Both the position numbers and the translations under genes were made by a program. Shown piece after piece: positions 1 to 8,808 of a stretch of DNA of 64,000 bases (within the stretch, counting starts at the first letter, position 1; each line of letters starts with the position of its first letter). A model generated the notes under the pieces. That model was not told where the DNA came from. It was given only the letters and a program-made list of their open reading frames with translations, and did no database searches. The DNA lies in the NCBI RefSeq assembly GCF_014646215.1, contig NZ_BMNA01000003.1:1-64000 (forward strand), given 5' to 3'. The stretch comes from Nakamurella endophytica. GTDB lineage: Bacteria > Actinomycetota > Actinomycetes > Mycobacteriales > Nakamurellaceae.

Positions 1-61
1 ACACCGCAATCGGGAACCAGGCCCCGGTCACCCGCTTAACCAACCTGTCCGGTCAGTACAT

Positions 62-841
62 CTAGCGCACCGGTCCGTCGCTCCCGATGACGGCCGGCGC
101 CGACGGTGCGCCTGCGACTGCGGCGGTGCCCGCCGGAGCGTCCGATCCCGACGTGGCGGCCGCGGGCGCGCCCGCTCGAGGTGAGCCGTCGGCCGCGGTG
201 GCCTCGCCGTCCCCGGTGGCGGCCCGGCGGGCCGGCGCGGCCGGCGGCTCCTCGGCCGCCCGGTACTCGCGGGACTGGTCCTCCGCCGCCTGCTGGTCCT
301 CGATCTTCCGCTTGACGCGGCCGAGGCCCGGCACGGAGCCGATCATCGCGTTGATCTCGCGGGCGACGTCGAGGACGTCGCGGAGGTCGGGCGCGACCGT
401 GGACAGCGTGTCCAGGACCGGCAGGATGTCCGCGTCCAACTTGTCGACGAGCGTCGGCAGCACGTCGATCAACCGGACGACGGCCTCCACCTCGACGCCG
501 TCCGTGGTGTCGGCGATCCGCCGGAGCATCGGCTCCAGCGTGTCCACCGTGGGCTGCAGCTTCTCCAGCACGGGCACGTACCCGTCGACGATCGGCTGCA
601 GCCGGCGGGTCAGCGCGTCGGCCCGGCCGATCACCGCGTCGGTGCGGCGGACCGCGTCGGCGGCGCCCTCCCGGACCTCGTCGATCGACGAGATCAGCCC
701 GCTGACGCGCCGGACCAGGACCTCAGCCTCGGCGAGCAGCGCGACCACGCGGGGCACCAGGCCGACCGCCTGCTCCACCGCCTCGTACCCCTGGCCGGCG
801 ATGCGCATCATGTCGGCCGGTCCCGGAATGCGCATGGCCAC
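62..841 (-). CDS. Hypothetical helical protein with disordered Ala-rich tail
   Basis: 259 residues. Residues 1-175 are predominantly helical with heptad-like spacing of Leu, Val and Ile (for example VLEKLQPTVDTLEPMLRRIA), suggesting an amphipathic or coiled-coil rod. Residues 185-259 are a low-complexity Ala/Pro/Gly tail that is probably disordered. There is no signal peptide, membrane segment or catalytic motif. The start is the GTG at 839-841 or the ATG two codons later (833-835); a GGAGAG sequence lies just upstream of both. It is divergent from the Trypco1-like gene across a 261-bp spacer. I do not recognise a function. Coding status is supported by a clean start signal and protein-like composition over 175 residues. 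Confidence 0.7.
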   Translation of the reverse strand: MAMRIPGPADMMRIAGQGYEAVEQAVGLVPRVVALLAEAEVLVRRVSGLISSIDEVREGAADAVRRTDAVIGRADALTRRLQPIVDGYVPVLEKLQPTVDTLEPMLRRIADTTDGVEVEAVVRLIDVLPTLVDKLDADILPVLDTLSTVAPDLRDVLDVAREINAMIGSVPGLGRVKRKIEDQQAAEDQSREYRAAEEPPAAPARRAATGDGEATAADGSPRAGAPAAATSGSDAPAGTAAVAGAPSAPAVIGSDGPVR

Positions 842-950
842 CCGCTCTCCGCAGTCGACCGGCCCGTGCGGCCCGTCGCTGGGGCCAGCCTAGGCAGCGA
901 CCCGGCGGGGCGCCGCGCCGCAGGTCGCCCGCCGGGTCCCCTGGCCCCAG

Positions 951-1006
951 GGCCGACGCCGCACGACCGACGCCGCAGGACCGACACCGCAGGACCGACG
1001 CCGCCG
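951..1006. repeat. 14-bp tandem repeat, four units
   Basis: Four imperfect copies of GACCGACGCCGCAG, beginning at 951, 965, 979 and 993, lie in the divergent spacer between the helical hypothetical gene and the Trypco1-like gene. It is non-coding as far as I can see and could be length-variable between strains. Confidence 0.7.
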
Positions 1007-1102
1007 ACGCGCGGCGCCCGCACCGGTGGCGTCTACTGACGACGCGGGACCGCGACCGGGCCAGGGCGGCGGACCCGGTGGCACAACGGCAGCGGAGGCG
1101 AC

Positions 1103-1480
1103 GTGGACGGCCAGGACGCAGCGGGCAGCAGCCGGGACGGCGGGCACCAGATCCTGGTGCGGGTCGTCCCGGCCGTCGGGGACCGGTCGCCGGCGGTGGC
1201 CGGCGAGCTGGTGGAACGGCTCGCGGACCGTCTCGACGACGTCCGGGCCGCCATCACCGACGGCGCCAGGACCGTCGCGCAGAGCCTGACCGACGTGCCG
1301 GCCGCCGCTGGCTGGGAGCTCGCCGAGGTGACCGGCTCCTTCGGGCTGACCCTCACCGCGCAGGCGGGGGTGATCCTGGCCCGCGGGTCCGTGGAGAGCA
1401 CGCTCGAGGTGACGGTCACCTTCCGCCGGACGGCCGCAGGACCCGGCCCGAGCACTGCCCGCCCGGCGACCGAGGTCTGA
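1103..1480 (+). CDS. Trypco1-domain (CU044_2847-like) protein
   Basis: 125 residues. The core (about residues 18-107) follows the trypsin-co-occurring domain 1 pattern: an early beta strand (ILVRVVP), a helix with VAGELVERLADRLDDV, then the diagnostic strand series around FGLTLTAQAGVILARGS and ending in EVTVTFRR. Family members are often encoded next to, or fused with, trypsin-like proteases in conflict-type modules. No protease is adjacent here, so this is an orphan copy. The start is GTG, with GGAGG four bases upstream (1094-1098). It converges on the EtfD-like gene, with 22 bp between the stops. Function unknown beyond the domain association. Confidence 0.75.
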   Translation: MDGQDAAGSSRDGGHQILVRVVPAVGDRSPAVAGELVERLADRLDDVRAAITDGARTVAQSLTDVPAAAGWELAEVTGSFGLTLTAQAGVILARGSVESTLEVTVTFRRTAAGPGPSTARPATEV

Positions 1481-1502
1481 GCGCGACCGGCGCTCAGGGC
1501 GC

Positions 1503-3704
1503 TCAGCGTTCGCCCTTGACCCCCGCGAGCAGGAGCTGCGCGACGTCGAGGACCTGGACGTCCTCGGCCGCGCTGTCCGGCTCGCCCGCGCGCGCCGTCA
1601 TGCCGTCATTCAGCATGATCCGGCAGAACGGGCACCCGGTGGCAACCGCCGGTGCGGTGGCGCCGGGCAGCACGGACAGCGCCTCGTCCGTGCGCTCGAG
1701 GTTGATCCGCTTGCCGATCTTCTCCTCCATCCACATGCGGGCGCCGCCGGCGCCGCAGCAGAAGGACCGCTCGAGGCTGCGGGGCATCTCCCGCAGCTGG
1801 GCGCCGGACGCGCCGATCAGCTCGCGCGGCGGCGTGTAGACCTGGTTGTGCCGGCCCAGGTAGCACGGGTCGTGGTAGGTGACGTCGCGGTCCACCGGGG
1901 CGACGGTGACCAGCCGCTTGCTGCGGACCAGCTTGTTCAGCAGCTGCGTGTGGTGCACCACCTCGTAGCGGCCCCCGAGGTCCGGGTACTCGTTCGACAG
2001 GGTGTTGAAGCAGTGCGGGCAGGTCACGACGACCTTGCGCCGCTGCCGCTCGCCGAACGCCGCGTTCATGGTCTCGACGTTCTGCTGCGCCAGCATCTGG
2101 AACAGGAACTCGTTGCCCGCCCGCCGCGCCGGGTCGCCGGTGCACGTCTCGGCTCCGCCGAGCACCGCATAGCCGACCCCGGCGATGTGCAGCAGCTCGG
2201 CGACCGCCCTGGTGGTCCCGCGGGCGCGGTCGTCGAAGGCGCCGGCACAGCCGACGAAGAACAGGTACTCGTGCTCGTCGGTCAGCTCGCCGCCCTCCGT
2301 CGGGTCGACGACGGGCACCTCGAACGGCAGGTCCTTGGCCCAGGCCATCCGATCGCGCTGGTTCTGGCCCCAGGGGTTGCCCTTGTTCTCCAGGTTCCGG
2401 AACAGCCCGCCGAGCTCGGTGGGGAACTCCGACTCGATCATCACCTGGTAGCGGCGCATGTCCATGATGTGGTCGACGTGCTCGATGTCGACCGGGCACT
2501 GCTGCACGCAGGCGCCGCAGCTGGTGCAGTCCCAGAGCACCTCGGGGTCGATGACACCGTTCGACTCCGGGTCCCCCACCAAGGGCCGCTGCGCCTCGAG
2601 CAGCGCCAGGGGACTCTCGTGCGCCAGCCGGGCCCGCGCCTCGTCGGACAGCTGTTCCTCGCCCTCGGCCGACAGCCCGCCGCCGGCGGCCAGGTAGGGC
2701 GCCTTGGCGTGCGCGTGGTCGCGCAGCGACAGCACCAACAGTTTGGGCGACAGCGGCTTGGCGGTGTTCCACGCCGGGCACTGCGACTGGCAGCGGCCGC
2801 ACTCGGTGCAGGTGGAGAAGTCCAGCCAGCCCTTCCAGGAGAAGTCCTCGACCTTGCCGGCGCCGAAGACGTCGGTGTCCGGGTCGGCCTCCTCGAGGTT
2901 CAGCGGCTCGCCGCGGGACAGCATGGGCTTCATCGCGCCGAGGGCGACCCGGCCGTCGTCCCGGCGCTTGAAGTAGATGTTGAAGAACGCCAGGAAGCGG
3001 TGCCAGGCCACACCCATGGTCAGGTTCCGGGCGATCACGATCGCCCAGACCATCGAGACGATGACCTTCACCAGCGCGACGACGGACAGCAGCGCCGGCG
3101 AGTCCGGCAGGACGCGGCCGAGCGCCCAGGAGACGGGCGCGGCCCAGGCGGGGAACGGCGCCTCGCCGGTGGCGAACTTCAGCCCGCGGATCAGGAAGAT
3201 GCACACCGCGATGACGGCGATGACCGTCTCGACGAAGTACGCCTGCGGGAAGTTCGAGCCGGCGAACCGGGACCGCCGCCCGGGGCGGCGCGGGTGCTCG
3301 CGCTGGCGGATGGCGATCAGCACCGCGATGCCGACCAGCGTGGTCACCGCGATGATCTCGACGAGCAGCCCGTACCAGGCCTGGTGACCCAGCCACGGGA
3401 TCGCGAACCCGGGGTCGAAGGTCTCGCCGACCGCCTCGACCAGGGTGAGGATCAGCGCGCCGAAGCCCACCATGACGAACCAGTGCGCGGCGCCGACCAC
3501 GCCCCACTGCAGCATCCGGGTGTGGCCCAGGGTCTCCCGCGCCACGGTGGCGAGCCGGCGGCCCACCGGGCCGGACCGCGTCGGGTCCGGCTGGCCCAGC
3601 TGCAGGGTGCGGTAGATCTGCACCGCGGCGCGGCCGAGCAGGGCGAAGCCCACCACGATGAAGACCGCGGCGACCGGCCCGGTGATCCAGTTGAGCACCG
3701 TCAC
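1503..3704 (-). CDS. EtfD-like membrane Fe-S oxidoreductase (ETF:menaquinone route)
   Basis: 733 residues. The N-terminal ~250 residues hold several membrane segments resembling the nitrate reductase gamma/HdrE type. Two ferredoxin-type clusters follow ([12 protein letters not shown] near 297 and [12 protein letters not shown] near 393). Two HdrD/GlpC-type Cys-rich domains come next, with [11 protein letters not shown] near 611, [10 protein letters not shown] near 650 and a final [11 protein letters not shown]. The architecture matches mycobacterial EtfD (Rv0338c), which passes electrons from acyl-CoA dehydrogenases via ETF to the quinone pool. I chose the GTG at 3702-3704, starting VTVLNWITG, because AAGGGATGG precedes it. 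A longer frame would add low-complexity residues and read through the upstream operator. The FadE5-like gene at 13664 is a natural metabolic partner. Confidence 0.88.
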   Translation of the reverse strand: MTVLNWITGPVAAVFIVVGFALLGRAAVQIYRTLQLGQPDPTRSGPVGRRLATVARETLGHTRMLQWGVVGAAHWFVMVGFGALILTLVEAVGETFDPGFAIPWLGHQAWYGLLVEIIAVTTLVGIAVLIAIRQREHPRRPGRRSRFAGSNFPQAYFVETVIAVIAVCIFLIRGLKFATGEAPFPAWAAPVSWALGRVLPDSPALLSVVALVKVIVSMVWAIVIARNLTMGVAWHRFLAFFNIYFKRRDDGRVALGAMKPMLSRGEPLNLEEADPDTDVFGAGKVEDFSWKGWLDFSTCTECGRCQSQCPAWNTAKPLSPKLLVLSLRDHAHAKAPYLAAGGGLSAEGEEQLSDEARARLAHESPLALLEAQRPLVGDPESNGVIDPEVLWDCTSCGACVQQCPVDIEHVDHIMDMRRYQVMIESEFPTELGGLFRNLENKGNPWGQNQRDRMAWAKDLPFEVPVVDPTEGGELTDEHEYLFFVGCAGAFDDRARGTTRAVAELLHIAGVGYAVLGGAETCTGDPARRAGNEFLFQMLAQQNVETMNAAFGERQRRKVVVTCPHCFNTLSNEYPDLGGRYEVVHHTQLLNKLVRSKRLVTVAPVDRDVTYHDPCYLGRHNQVYTPPRELIGASGAQLREMPRSLERSFCCGAGGARMWMEEKIGKRINLERTDEALSVLPGATAPAVATGCPFCRIMLNDGMTARAGEPDSAAEDVQVLDVAQLLLAGVKGER

Positions 3705-3790
3705 CGGGCCACCATCCCTTCCACAACCCTCATCCGGCACCGTCGCCCGGCGGTCCGCGCGCGGCGACCGACGGCGTCCGGAGCCGATGT

Positions 3791-3802
3791 TACTGGCCAG
3801 TA
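3791..3802. promoter_or_regulatory. Candidate operator TACTGGCCAGTA
   Basis: A perfect 12-bp palindrome located 87 bp upstream of the EtfD-like start codon. The same 12 bases recur in front of the acyl-CoA dehydrogenase at 13598-13609. The form (short dyad with TAC/GTA ends) suits a TetR- or GntR-family regulator of fatty-acid oxidation. The identity of the regulator is inference; no such gene is adjacent. Confidence 0.6.
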
Positions 3803-3902
3803 GCATTCCGCCCGGAGCACTCAGGTCACCGGCACGGCCGATGGTAGGCGGCACTCCCGACGACCCACCGTCGCCCGTACCGTCCGCATCGCCGGCATCG
3901 CC

Positions 3903-3952
3903 GGCACCGTCGGCACCGTCGGCACCGTCGGCACCGTCGGCACCGTCGGCAC
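3903..3952. repeat. 9-bp minisatellite GGCACCGTC, five copies
   Basis: Five perfect copies (3903-3947) plus a partial one, preceded by degenerate copies from about 3876. An identical five-copy array occurs at 41427-41471 within a coding sequence, in the same orientation. Confidence 0.9.
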
Positions 3953-4083
3953 TTCCAGCACCGAGCACCGAGCCGAAGAGCCGGGGCGCGCCAGGCGGCT
4001 CAGCGCTGTGGGGTGGACCGCCGACACGCAGGTCCGACCTCTCCGCGCCCGGGCACCGTGATCGACGTCAGCGAGGCGACACA

Positions 4084-4944
4084 ATGACCGACATGGAGCC
4101 GGCGAACACGCGTCCACTCGAGAAGGGCATCGTCAGAGACTTCACGGTCAACCTGTCCTACGGGCAGTACCTGGACCTCGACGACCTGCTGAACGCGCAG
4201 CGGCCCATCAGCCGCCCGGTACACCACGACGAACTGCTGTTCATCGTCCAGCACCAGACCTCTGAATTGTGGCTCAAGCTCGTCCTGCACGAGCTGGCTG
4301 CGATCCGCGCCTGGTTGGCCGACGACGAGATGGCGCCCGCTCTCAAGAGCCTGGCCCGCGTGAAGCACATCCAGCGATCACTCACCGAGCAGTGGTCCGT
4401 ACTGGCCACGCTCACCCCTTCCGAGTACGCCGAATTCCGCAGCCAGCTCGGCACCTCGTCGGGTTTCCAGTCCTACCAGTATCGAGCCGTCGAATTCTCC
4501 CTCGGCAACAAGAACGCCAGGATGCTGACCGTCTTCCAACAGGACCCCGCCGCCCGGGCGCTGCTGACCGAACTGCTCGAGGCGCCCTCGGTGTACGACG
4601 AGTTCTTGCGGTACCTGTCCCGCCACGGCCACGCCGTCCCGCACGAGGTACTCCACCGGGACGTCACGCTCGCCCACACCTTCGCCGAGGAACTCGTCCC
4701 GGTCTTCCGCCGGATCTACGAGAATCCGAAAGAGTTCTGGTTGGAGTACGAAGCCTGCGAAGAACTGATCGACGTCGAGGAGAACTTCCAGGTGTGGCGG
4801 TTCCGCCATCTCAAGACCGTCGAACGGATCATCGGTGCCAAGCGCGGGACCGGCGGATCCAGCGGCGTCGCCTTCCTGCGGGCCGCCCTGGACCTGACGT
4901 TCTTCCCCGAGCTGTACGCCGTCCGATCCGAGATCGGCCGGTGA
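4084..4944 (+). CDS. kynA: Tryptophan 2,3-dioxygenase
   Basis: 286 residues, the usual family length. It is a haem enzyme that opens the indole ring of L-tryptophan to N-formylkynurenine, the first step of the kynurenine route. Visible signatures are the N-terminal [19 protein letters not shown] segment containing the active-site His, [11 protein letters not shown] for substrate contacts, [14 protein letters not shown] carrying the haem-ligand His, and GTGGSSGV near the C-terminus. The ATG at 4084 (MTDMEP) has a GAGGCG-like site eight bases upstream; the frame extends further upstream only into low-complexity sequence. No kynureninase or kynurenine formamidase lies nearby, so the pathway partners must be elsewhere. 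GC content is slightly lower than in neighbouring genes. Confidence 0.95.
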   Translation: MTDMEPANTRPLEKGIVRDFTVNLSYGQYLDLDDLLNAQRPISRPVHHDELLFIVQHQTSELWLKLVLHELAAIRAWLADDEMAPALKSLARVKHIQRSLTEQWSVLATLTPSEYAEFRSQLGTSSGFQSYQYRAVEFSLGNKNARMLTVFQQDPAARALLTELLEAPSVYDEFLRYLSRHGHAVPHEVLHRDVTLAHTFAEELVPVFRRIYENPKEFWLEYEACEELIDVEENFQVWRFRHLKTVERIIGAKRGTGGSSGVAFLRAALDLTFFPELYAVRSEIGR

Positions 4945-5271
4945 GAGCCGGGTGAGCGACGGCTCCTCGCCGGCGTCACCCCGTTCTCTCGGCACTCGCG
5001 GTAGCGCCGGTCCACGCCGCGAGTGCGTTGGCGACGCCGGTCAGTTGCCGCGCATGCGTCCCGGTCGGGTGTCGCCGAGACGGCTGAACGCCGCCACCGC
5101 TGCCGCGGCACCAGAACCGTGGCGGTTCCGCATCTCGCCCGGGGACCCGTCGACGCAGTCCCACCACAACCGTGCCGCCGGGGGACGGTCCCGGGCGTCC
5201 ATTCCGACGGCATCCCGTTCGCCGGTGCCGGTCCCTTGTGTCCTGGCGGCCGAGTCCCGGGTTGACCGTCG
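4945..5271. other. Non-coding stretch downstream of kynA
   Basis: About 330 bp between kynA and the VOC/HxlR operator. Short frames on both strands have shadow-like Arg/Pro/Ser composition and no start signals. I see nothing functional in it apart from a TTGACC hexamer at 5262-5267 that could be a -35 element for the next gene. Confidence 0.5.
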
Positions 5272-5290
5272 TACTTCACTTTTGGAAGTA
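5272..5290. promoter_or_regulatory. HxlR-type operator candidate TACTTC-N7-GAAGTA
   Basis: A perfect inverted repeat with TACTTC/GAAGTA arms and a seven-base spacer, ending nine bases before the VOC start codon. TACT...AGTA half-sites are characteristic of HxlR-family regulators such as YodB. An HxlR gene is the second gene of this operon, so autoregulation is the natural reading. Confidence 0.65.
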
Positions 5291-5298
5291 TCAGGTCC

Positions 5299-5703
5299 AT
5301 GAGCCTCTTCATCACCTGCCCCGTCCAGAGCGTCGAGCGCGCAACGGCCTTCTACACCGCCCTCGGCTGGACCCTCAATGCCGAGATGTCGGACCACAAC
5401 GTGTCGTGCTTCGCGATCGCCCCGGAGCAGTACGTCATGCTCGGCAGCCGTGAGATGTACGCGAGCGTCGGCGGTACCGAGGAACTGGTCGGCGGACCCG
5501 ACACGCCGTCGAAGGTGACGGTCTCGTTCGACCTCGGCAGCCGCGAGGCTGTCGACGAGCTGGTCGAGCGCGCCGGTGCCGCCGGCGGACGGACGGGCGA
5601 CACGGACGACTACCCGTTCATGTACCAGCGGCAGTTCGACGACCTCGACGGCTATCACTACTCGCCGTTCTGGATGAAGCCGGACGCCGATCCGACCGCG
5701 TGA
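5299..5703 (+). CDS. VOC-superfamily (glyoxalase-like) protein
   Basis: 134 residues, one VOC unit of two beta-alpha-beta-beta-beta modules. The N-terminal signature is FITCPVQSVERATAFYTALGW; the C-terminal strands run through MYQRQFDDLDGYHYSPFWM. Related proteins are usually annotated as glyoxalase/bleomycin-resistance-like or extradiol-dioxygenase-like, but the substrate cannot be told from sequence. The Asp/Tyr-rich ending is typical of the subgroup coupled to HxlR or ArsR regulators. The start ATG at 5299 follows the TACTTC-N7-GAAGTA dyad closely. The stop overlaps the GTG of the following HxlR gene by four bases, implying translational coupling. Confidence 0.85.
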   Translation: MSLFITCPVQSVERATAFYTALGWTLNAEMSDHNVSCFAIAPEQYVMLGSREMYASVGGTEELVGGPDTPSKVTVSFDLGSREAVDELVERAGAAGGRTGDTDDYPFMYQRQFDDLDGYHYSPFWMKPDADPTA

Positions 5704-6011
5704 GCGACCTTGGCGCCGCCCTGGACATCGTGGGAGCGCGGTGGGGACTGCTCATCGTGGAGCGGCTGCTCGACGGGCCGCAGCGCTACGGCGATCTCCA
5801 GCGCGACCTGGGCGTGGGGACGAACATGCTCGCCACGCGTCTCCGCGAGCTCGAAGCGGCCGGCGTCCTGTCCCGTCTGCCCCTGCGACACAACACCCGG
5901 GCCTACGCGCTGACCGAGCGCGGGCTCGCCCTGCGAGAGGCGGTCGTCGCCCTCCGTCGCTGGGGCGCCGCCCAGGGGGTCGGCGGCGCGCAGGACGGGC
6001 AGGCGCTGTGA
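5700..6011 (+). CDS. HxlR-family winged-helix regulator
   Basis: 103 residues. The HxlR fold is clear: GARWGLLIVERLLDGPQRYG, then DLGVGTNMLATRLRELEAAGVL (recognition helix and turn), then the wing ending in ALTERGLAL. It has no cysteine at all, so it is not a YodB/QorR-type thiol switch; ligand sensing or simple autorepression is more likely. It begins with GTG in a four-base overlap with the VOC gene. The likely target is the TACTTC-N7-GAAGTA site upstream of the pair. Unlike many relatives it lacks the N-terminal Cys-Pro segment, so it is a short version. Confidence 0.88.
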   Translation: MSDLGAALDIVGARWGLLIVERLLDGPQRYGDLQRDLGVGTNMLATRLRELEAAGVLSRLPLRHNTRAYALTERGLALREAVVALRRWGAAQGVGGAQDGQAL

Positions 6012-6202
6012 CAATCCCGTCGTCGCGGCCTCGGCGGGCGCCGGCGCTGCGCCGCGGTCGGGGCGCGTGCGGGCCGCCGGGAGTGGTCCTCGCGCGAGGG
6101 GGCCGTCCGCTCCGTGGTCGCGGCCGGCGATGCGGCGGCCGGATCTCTTGCAGGCTCTGCGTTCTCGACGACGCGTGGGCGGTGCCACTGACGCCGGAGC
6201 GG

Positions 6203-6784
6203 TCACCCGCCGGTGTGGTCGCGCCGGAAGTTGACGTACGAGCGGGACGGTGTCGGCCCCCGCTGGCCCTGGTACCGGGAGCCGTAGACGTCGGACCCGT
6301 AGGGGTGCAACGACGGCGAGGACAGCCGGAAGATGCACAGCTGCCCCACCTTCATGCCCGGCCAGAGCGTGATCGGCAGGTTCGCCGCGTTCGACAGCTC
6401 CAGCGTGATGTGACCGGTGAAGCCCGGGTCGATGAACCCGGCCGTCGAGTGGGTGAGCAGGCCGAGCCGGCCCAGCGACGACTTGCCCTCCAGGCGGCCG
6501 GCCAGGGTGTCCGGCAGCGTCACCGTCTCGAACGTCGAGCCCAGCACGAACTCGCCGGGGTGCAGGACGAACGCCTCGCCGGTCGGCACCTCGACGAGCG
6601 CGGTCAGCTCGTCCTGCTGCACGGCCGGGTCGATGTGGGTGTACCGGGAGTTGTTGAAGACCCGGAACAGCCGGTCCAGCCGGACGTCGATGCTGGCGGG
6701 CTGCACCAGGGTCTCGTCGAACGGGTCCACCGCCAGCCGGCCCGCGTCGATCTCGGCGCGCAGGTCCCGGTCCGACAGCAACAT
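6203..6784 (-). CDS. dcd: dCTP deaminase
   Basis: 193 residues, standard length. It deaminates dCTP to dUTP; in actinobacteria such as Mycobacterium tuberculosis the enzyme also hydrolyses dUTP to dUMP. The trimer active-site segment [19 protein letters not shown] is intact, followed by [14 protein letters not shown] with the catalytic Glu. The start ATG at 6782-6784 gives [12 protein letters not shown], the normal family N-terminus. It is divergent from the GNAT gene, with only 51 bp between the start codons, so the promoters must overlap or face each other. Confidence 0.95.
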   Translation of the reverse strand: MLLSDRDLRAEIDAGRLAVDPFDETLVQPASIDVRLDRLFRVFNNSRYTHIDPAVQQDELTALVEVPTGEAFVLHPGEFVLGSTFETVTLPDTLAGRLEGKSSLGRLGLLTHSTAGFIDPGFTGHITLELSNAANLPITLWPGMKVGQLCIFRLSSPSLHPYGSDVYGSRYQGQRGPTPSRSYVNFRRDHTGG

Positions 6785-6835
6785 GGCCCGAGCGTATCGG
6801 GGGGCACCGGGCGGTCCCGCCGCTACGGTCGGCCG

Positions 6836-7582
6836 GTGCGGATCCACGACCTCGCGGCGCGGCCGGACCTCGCCGACGCCATGTGGGCGATGCCCAACCT
6901 CTGGCCCCCGTTCCTGCTCCAGGACCCGCTCGGCGTCCTGCTGTTCGCCCGCCTGCCCGAGGCCTTCCCGGAGTACCAGCTCGTCGCCGTGGACGACGCC
7001 GGATCGGTCGTCGGCAAGGTCAACGCCCTGCCGTTCGCCTGGTCCGGGTCGGACGACGACCTGCCCGCGAGCGGGTGGGACGGGATCCTCCAGCGCGGCT
7101 TCGCCGAGCGCGCGGCCGGCACTCCGCCGACCGCGGCGTCGCTCCTCGAAGCCCGGGTGAACCCGGAACACCGCGGGACCGGTCTGGCGGCCACGCTGCT
7201 CACGGCCGCCCGGGAGACCGTCGGCCGCTTAGGTCTGCGAGCACTCTTCGGTCCCGTCCGGCCGACCCGCAAGGCCGAGCAGCCGCTGGTCCCGATGGCC
7301 GACTACGTGCGGCAGGTCCGCGACGACGGGTTGCCCGCCGACCCGTGGATCCGGGCCCACGCCCGGCTCGGCGCCCGCGTGGTGTCCGTGTGCCCGGCAT
7401 CCATGACCGTGGCCGGCGACCTCGCGAGCTGGCGCCGGTGGACCGGGCTCCCTTTCGACCGGTCCGGGCCGCTGGTGGTGCCGGACGCACTCGTCCCGGT
7501 CCACGTGAGCGTCGAGCACGACCACGCCGCGTACGTCGAACCGAACGTCTGGATGCACCACCCGGTCGCGGGCGGAGGGTGA
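6836..7582 (+). CDS. GNAT-family N-acetyltransferase
   Basis: 248 residues from GTG. The acetyl-CoA-binding motif A is seen as [23 protein letters not shown] (about residues 103-125). The N-terminal beta/alpha part ([20 protein letters not shown]) and the C-terminal half with a second acceptor-site lobe are typical of GNATs whose substrate is unknown. The start was chosen because the reading begins right after the divergent spacer with dcd; no alternative ATG lies close. Downstream, 42 bp separate it from tRNA-Gly. Confidence 0.8.
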   Translation: MRIHDLAARPDLADAMWAMPNLWPPFLLQDPLGVLLFARLPEAFPEYQLVAVDDAGSVVGKVNALPFAWSGSDDDLPASGWDGILQRGFAERAAGTPPTAASLLEARVNPEHRGTGLAATLLTAARETVGRLGLRALFGPVRPTRKAEQPLVPMADYVRQVRDDGLPADPWIRAHARLGARVVSVCPASMTVAGDLASWRRWTGLPFDRSGPLVVPDALVPVHVSVEHDHAAYVEPNVWMHHPVAGGG

Positions 7583-7624
7583 CCGGACCGCGGGGACACC
7601 CGTATGATGGTCCGCGCAGTCCCC

Positions 7625-7698
7625 GCGGGTGTAGTTCAGTGGTAGAACTTCAGCTTCCCAAGCTGATAGCGCGAGTTCGATTCTCGTCACCCGCTCCA
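7625..7698 (+). tRNA. tRNA-Gly(CCC), CCA encoded
   Basis: A complete cloverleaf can be drawn. The acceptor stem is GCGGGTG/CACCCGC, the D stem GTTC/GAAC, the anticodon stem TCAGC/GCTGA around the seven-base loop TTCCCAA (anticodon CCC at 7657-7659), and the T arm has loop TTCGATT. The discriminator T is followed by an encoded CCA at 7696-7698. It reads GGG glycine codons, frequent in this genome. Confidence 0.97.
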
Positions 7699-7901
7699 CG
7701 CACCGGCCCGACGGGGTCCGGTCCCGGCCCGCACCGCGCGGGCCCCTCTCGCTCGAGCCGTCCCGCTGGTCCGGGTCCCCCCGACGACGGCGTTCCCGAT
7801 CTGTCCGCCGGGCGCCTGCGGTGCCCCTGGGCGACGGCACGGCCCGCCCGGACGCCCCGGCCGCTCATGACGGCCCTGCCCTGCCGGGTGTGGTGCACGG
7901 C

Positions 7902-8798
7902 GTGACGGGCGACCGTGTCGGCATGGGTCGGCGCGCGCTGGGCGGGGCGGTGCTCACGGCCGTGCTCTGCATCGCCGTCGCCCTCCCCGGACTGATCGGC
8001 CGGCACGTCACCGGCACTCCCGCGCTGCCCGCCCCACCCCCGGCCGCCGCCCCGGACCGCTGCGTGGACACCGCACCGCCCGGCGCCGGACCGGACGGCC
8101 CCGAGTACCCGTCGACCCAGATCCCCGGCGTCACCGTCGGCGCCTGCGACGCCGGCGTCTGGGGCCGCTTCGTCACCGTGCTTCCCGACACCTCCGCCAG
8201 CCTGCTGCTCTCCCCGGACCTGTGGGTGCGCGACGTCGACGCCTGCGCCTCGGCGCAGGCGCCGGCCGCCGGCTCGGTCCGCCGGGACGGCGCGCTGACC
8301 TGGTACCCGGCGGTCACCGGGCAGCTCCACCTCGTCGGCCCTGCCGCTCTCGCCCGAGCCGCGGGGCAGGTCTGGCTCGCCTGCCTGCTGACCACCCGCA
8401 GCGGCCGGCCGTTCGACCCGCGGGCGGCCGGCGGCACCGTCCCGTTCGACTGGGCCGCGCCGGCCGAGTTCGGCGACTGCTACCTGGGCGGCCCCCGCGT
8501 CGCGGGTGTGCGACCGCCCAGTTGCGTCGAGCAGCACCGCGGTCAGGTCCTGGCCCGCGGCACCTTCGACCCCACGGCCGCGACCGCTCCCGACGTCCGC
8601 CGGTCGTGCCAGCGGCAGGCCGCCCGGCTGCTCGGCGCCGACGACCCCACCCGCGACGGCCGGCTGGTGATCGCCGCGGTCCGCGACCCGGACGTGCCGG
8701 AGGAGGGGGCCGTGCTGTGCACCGCCACTACCGCGGACAGCCGGACGCTGGTCGGCACTCTGATCGGGCTGGGCAGCCAGCCGCTGCCGTACGGGTGA
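7902..8798 (+). CDS. Septum-formation-family-like membrane-anchored protein (copy 1)
   Basis: 298 residues from the GTG at 7902; the ATG at 7923 is an alternative. One N-terminal membrane segment (GGAVLTAVLCIAVALPGLIG) leads into an exported domain with paired cysteines typical of the actinobacterial septum_form family (PF13845-like). Its ending, GTLIGLGSQPLPYG, matches the ending of the second copy at 16484 (SVIGLGQASLPVG), and both share a CxxxxRxxARxxxGA..D...GR pattern. The two genes are paralogues 8.5 kb apart. The exact role is unknown; family naming comes from weak links to cell division. It converges on the DinB gene. Confidence 0.72.
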   Translation: MTGDRVGMGRRALGGAVLTAVLCIAVALPGLIGRHVTGTPALPAPPPAAAPDRCVDTAPPGAGPDGPEYPSTQIPGVTVGACDAGVWGRFVTVLPDTSASLLLSPDLWVRDVDACASAQAPAAGSVRRDGALTWYPAVTGQLHLVGPAALARAAGQVWLACLLTTRSGRPFDPRAAGGTVPFDWAAPAEFGDCYLGGPRVAGVRPPSCVEQHRGQVLARGTFDPTAATAPDVRRSCQRQAARLLGADDPTRDGRLVIAAVRDPDVPEEGAVLCTATTADSRTLVGTLIGLGSQPLPYG

Positions 8799-8808
8799 AC
8801 GGGGCGGG

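Larger units (their letters stand above)
3705..4083. other. Divergent spacer between EtfD-like gene and kynA
   Basis: 379 bp without a convincing gene. It holds the palindrome at 3791-3802 and a 9-bp minisatellite from about 3876 to 3952. Both flanking genes can be extended into it on paper, but the encoded residues would be simple Ala/Asp/Gly or Ser/Ala/Pro repeats. Confidence 0.7.

Noticed and set aside
3704..3968. Longer start for the EtfD-like gene at 3968
   Set aside because: It would add about 88 residues of Asp/Gly/Ala repeats and cover the palindrome; the GTG at 3702-3704 has a ribosome site and precedes a normal membrane helix.
3658..4083. Longer start for kynA at 3658
   Set aside because: It would place 142 residues of Ser/Ala/Pro repeats before a full-length family N-terminus and overlap the EtfD-like gene.
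4952..5302. Possible 116-residue gene downstream of kynA
   Set aside because: No ribosome-binding site, Arg/Ser/Pro shadow composition, and it would overlap the VOC operator and start.
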